Assembly: GCA_937922155.1 (NCBI GenBank)
Contig: CAKZVL010000025.1
Coordinates: forward strand, 1-33,324
Reading direction: 5' to 3'
From: an uncultured Paracoccaceae bacterium
GTDB lineage: Bacteria > Pseudomonadota > Alphaproteobacteria > Rhodobacterales > Rhodobacteraceae
Length of the DNA stretch: 33,324 bases
The position numbers were made by a program, and so were the translations under genes. The notes beneath the pieces were generated by a model. It saw only the letters and a program-made list of their open reading frames with translations, was not told the origin of the DNA and ran no database searches. Below, piece by piece: positions 32,630 to 33,324 of the stretch (its first letter is position 1; the number at the start of each line of letters is the position of its first letter).

Positions 32630-33324
32630 TTATTGCGCAGCTTTGCTCATCGCTGACATGCTTTCCAAGAAGGCCGCGAACTCATCGCTCAACTCGGGGT
32701 TGGCAAGCGCAAAGGCAACAGTGGCTTCTAGATAGCCAGACTTGGATCCACAGTCATAACGCTGACCCTTGAACCGATAGCCATAGACGTCACGACCTGC
32801 CGTAATTTCTTCTGCAATCGCATCCGTCAGCTGAATTTCACCACCAGCGCCACGGTCAATCTTGTTGATATTGTCCAAAACATTTGGCGTCAGAATATAG
32901 CGTCCAATAACAGCCAAATTTGACGGCGCAGTGCCCGCCTTAGGCTTTTCAACCATACCCTTTACAGACACAACGCGCCCGTCTTCGGATGACACATCCA
33001 AAACGCCATAAGACGACGTTCTGCTGGGGGCCACTTCCATGGCCGCAACCATCGCGGCACCACCAGTTTCCTGATACGCATCCACCATCTGCTTGAGGCA
33101 AGGCGTTTCCGCCGCAATCACGTCATCCGGCAACATAACCGCAAATGGCTCATCGCCAATCAGACGCCGCGCACAGGACACTGCATGCCCCAAACCCATC
33201 GCTTTGTGCTGGCGGATATAAGCAATCGCGCCGCTTTCCATATTCGTGCTTTGCAGCTTCTCCAAAAGCTCGGTCTTGCCGCTTTCGCGCAGAGTCGCTT
33301 CAAGCTGATGAGAATGATCAAAAT
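32630..33324 (-). CDS. galU: UTP-glucose-1-phosphate uridylyltransferase, 5' part beyond window
   Basis: Makes UDP-glucose from UTP and glucose-1-P. The frame is open from the window edge to the TAA at 32630-32632, giving 230 residues; the family has about 290-300, so about 65 N-terminal residues with the nucleotide loop are outside. Visible: FDHSHQLEATLRESGK at the edge, GLGHAVSCAR, FAVMLPDDVI, GMVEKPKAGTAPSNLAVIGR, GGEIQLTDAI and GQRYDCGSKSGYLEA. An internal TTG at 33265 is not the real start, because conserved GalU sequence continues upstream of it to the edge. It heads, or is near the head of, the minus-strand GT4-GT2-GT14-sulfotransferase operon. Confidence 0.95.
   Translation of the reverse strand, partial: FDHSHQLEATLRESGKTELLEKLQSTNMESGAIAYIRQHKAMGLGHAVSCARRLIGDEPFAVMLPDDVIAAETPCLKQMVDAYQETGGAAMVAAMEVAPSRTSSYGVLDVSSEDGRVVSVKGMVEKPKAGTAPSNLAVIGRYILTPNVLDNINKIDRGAGGEIQLTDAIAEEITAGRDVYGYRFKGQRYDCGSKSGYLEATVAFALANPELSDEFAAFLESMSAMSKAAQ

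Overview
The window looks like a chromosomal segment of a marine alphaproteobacterium of the Rhodobacteraceae/Roseobacter group. This is an inference from gene content: the order RNase D - kdsD - lptC - lptA - lptB - hpf - ptsN, NodH-like sulfotransferase next to a GT14/DUF5928 protein, RTX-tailed CAP and propeller proteins, and a YjbH/YjbF pair. GC is moderate by eye. Nearly all of the window is coding. I saw no tRNA, rRNA, IS element, CRISPR array or phage gene, and no gap between genes exceeds 300 bases.

Layout. (1) 1-5204, minus strand: an operon read right to left: an HxRRGD glycosyltransferase with a TPR tail, a GSCFA-domain protein with a TPR-like tail, rfbC, and rfbB cut by the window edge. 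(2) 5300-7336, plus: a second HxRRGD/TPR glycosyltransferase, a divergent paralogue of the first, separated from it by a 95-bp region with overlapping promoter-like boxes. (3) 7501-13781: a GDP-sugar block with colD and gmd (plus), a WcbI-like protein and a methyltransferase (minus), then a colC/fcl-type epimerase-reductase and manC (plus). (4) 13846-18622: a TbpB-like lipoprotein, yjbH, yjbF-type lipoprotein, and a convergent phosphomannomutase. (5) 18787-22311: two convergent RTX proteins, one with a propeller-like N-terminus and one with a CAP domain. (6) 22552-27259: RNase D, KDO/LPS-transport genes, hibernation factor and EIIA-Ntr. (7) 27256-33324, minus: galU (cut by the edge), GT4, GT2, GT14/DUF5928 and a two-module sulfotransferase.

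How they fit together. Phosphomannomutase and ManC make GDP-mannose and Gmd makes GDP-4-keto-6-deoxymannose. The DegT-family protein has a histidine in place of the PLP-binding lysine, which is the hallmark of ColD, so the route probably continues to a 3,6-dideoxy sugar and, with the epimerase-reductase, to GDP-L-colitose rather than GDP-L-fucose. Colitose is 3-deoxy-L-fucose, so the two fucosyltransferase-like HxRRGD enzymes are natural candidates for the transferases. RfbB/RfbC add a dTDP-deoxysugar branch. WcbI-like, methyltransferase, GSCFA and sulfotransferase proteins may decorate the glycan. YjbH/YjbF point to exopolysaccharide assembly at the outer membrane. No flippase, polymerase or ABC exporter for the polysaccharide lies in the window, so the locus continues outside it or uses genes elsewhere.

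Best candidate for something not well described: the predicted colitose pathway paired with two divergent TPR-tailed HxRRGD glycosyltransferases and a TPR-tailed GSCFA protein. Two stem-loops that could hide the ribosome binding sites of the TbpB-like lipoprotein and yjbH are also worth checking.
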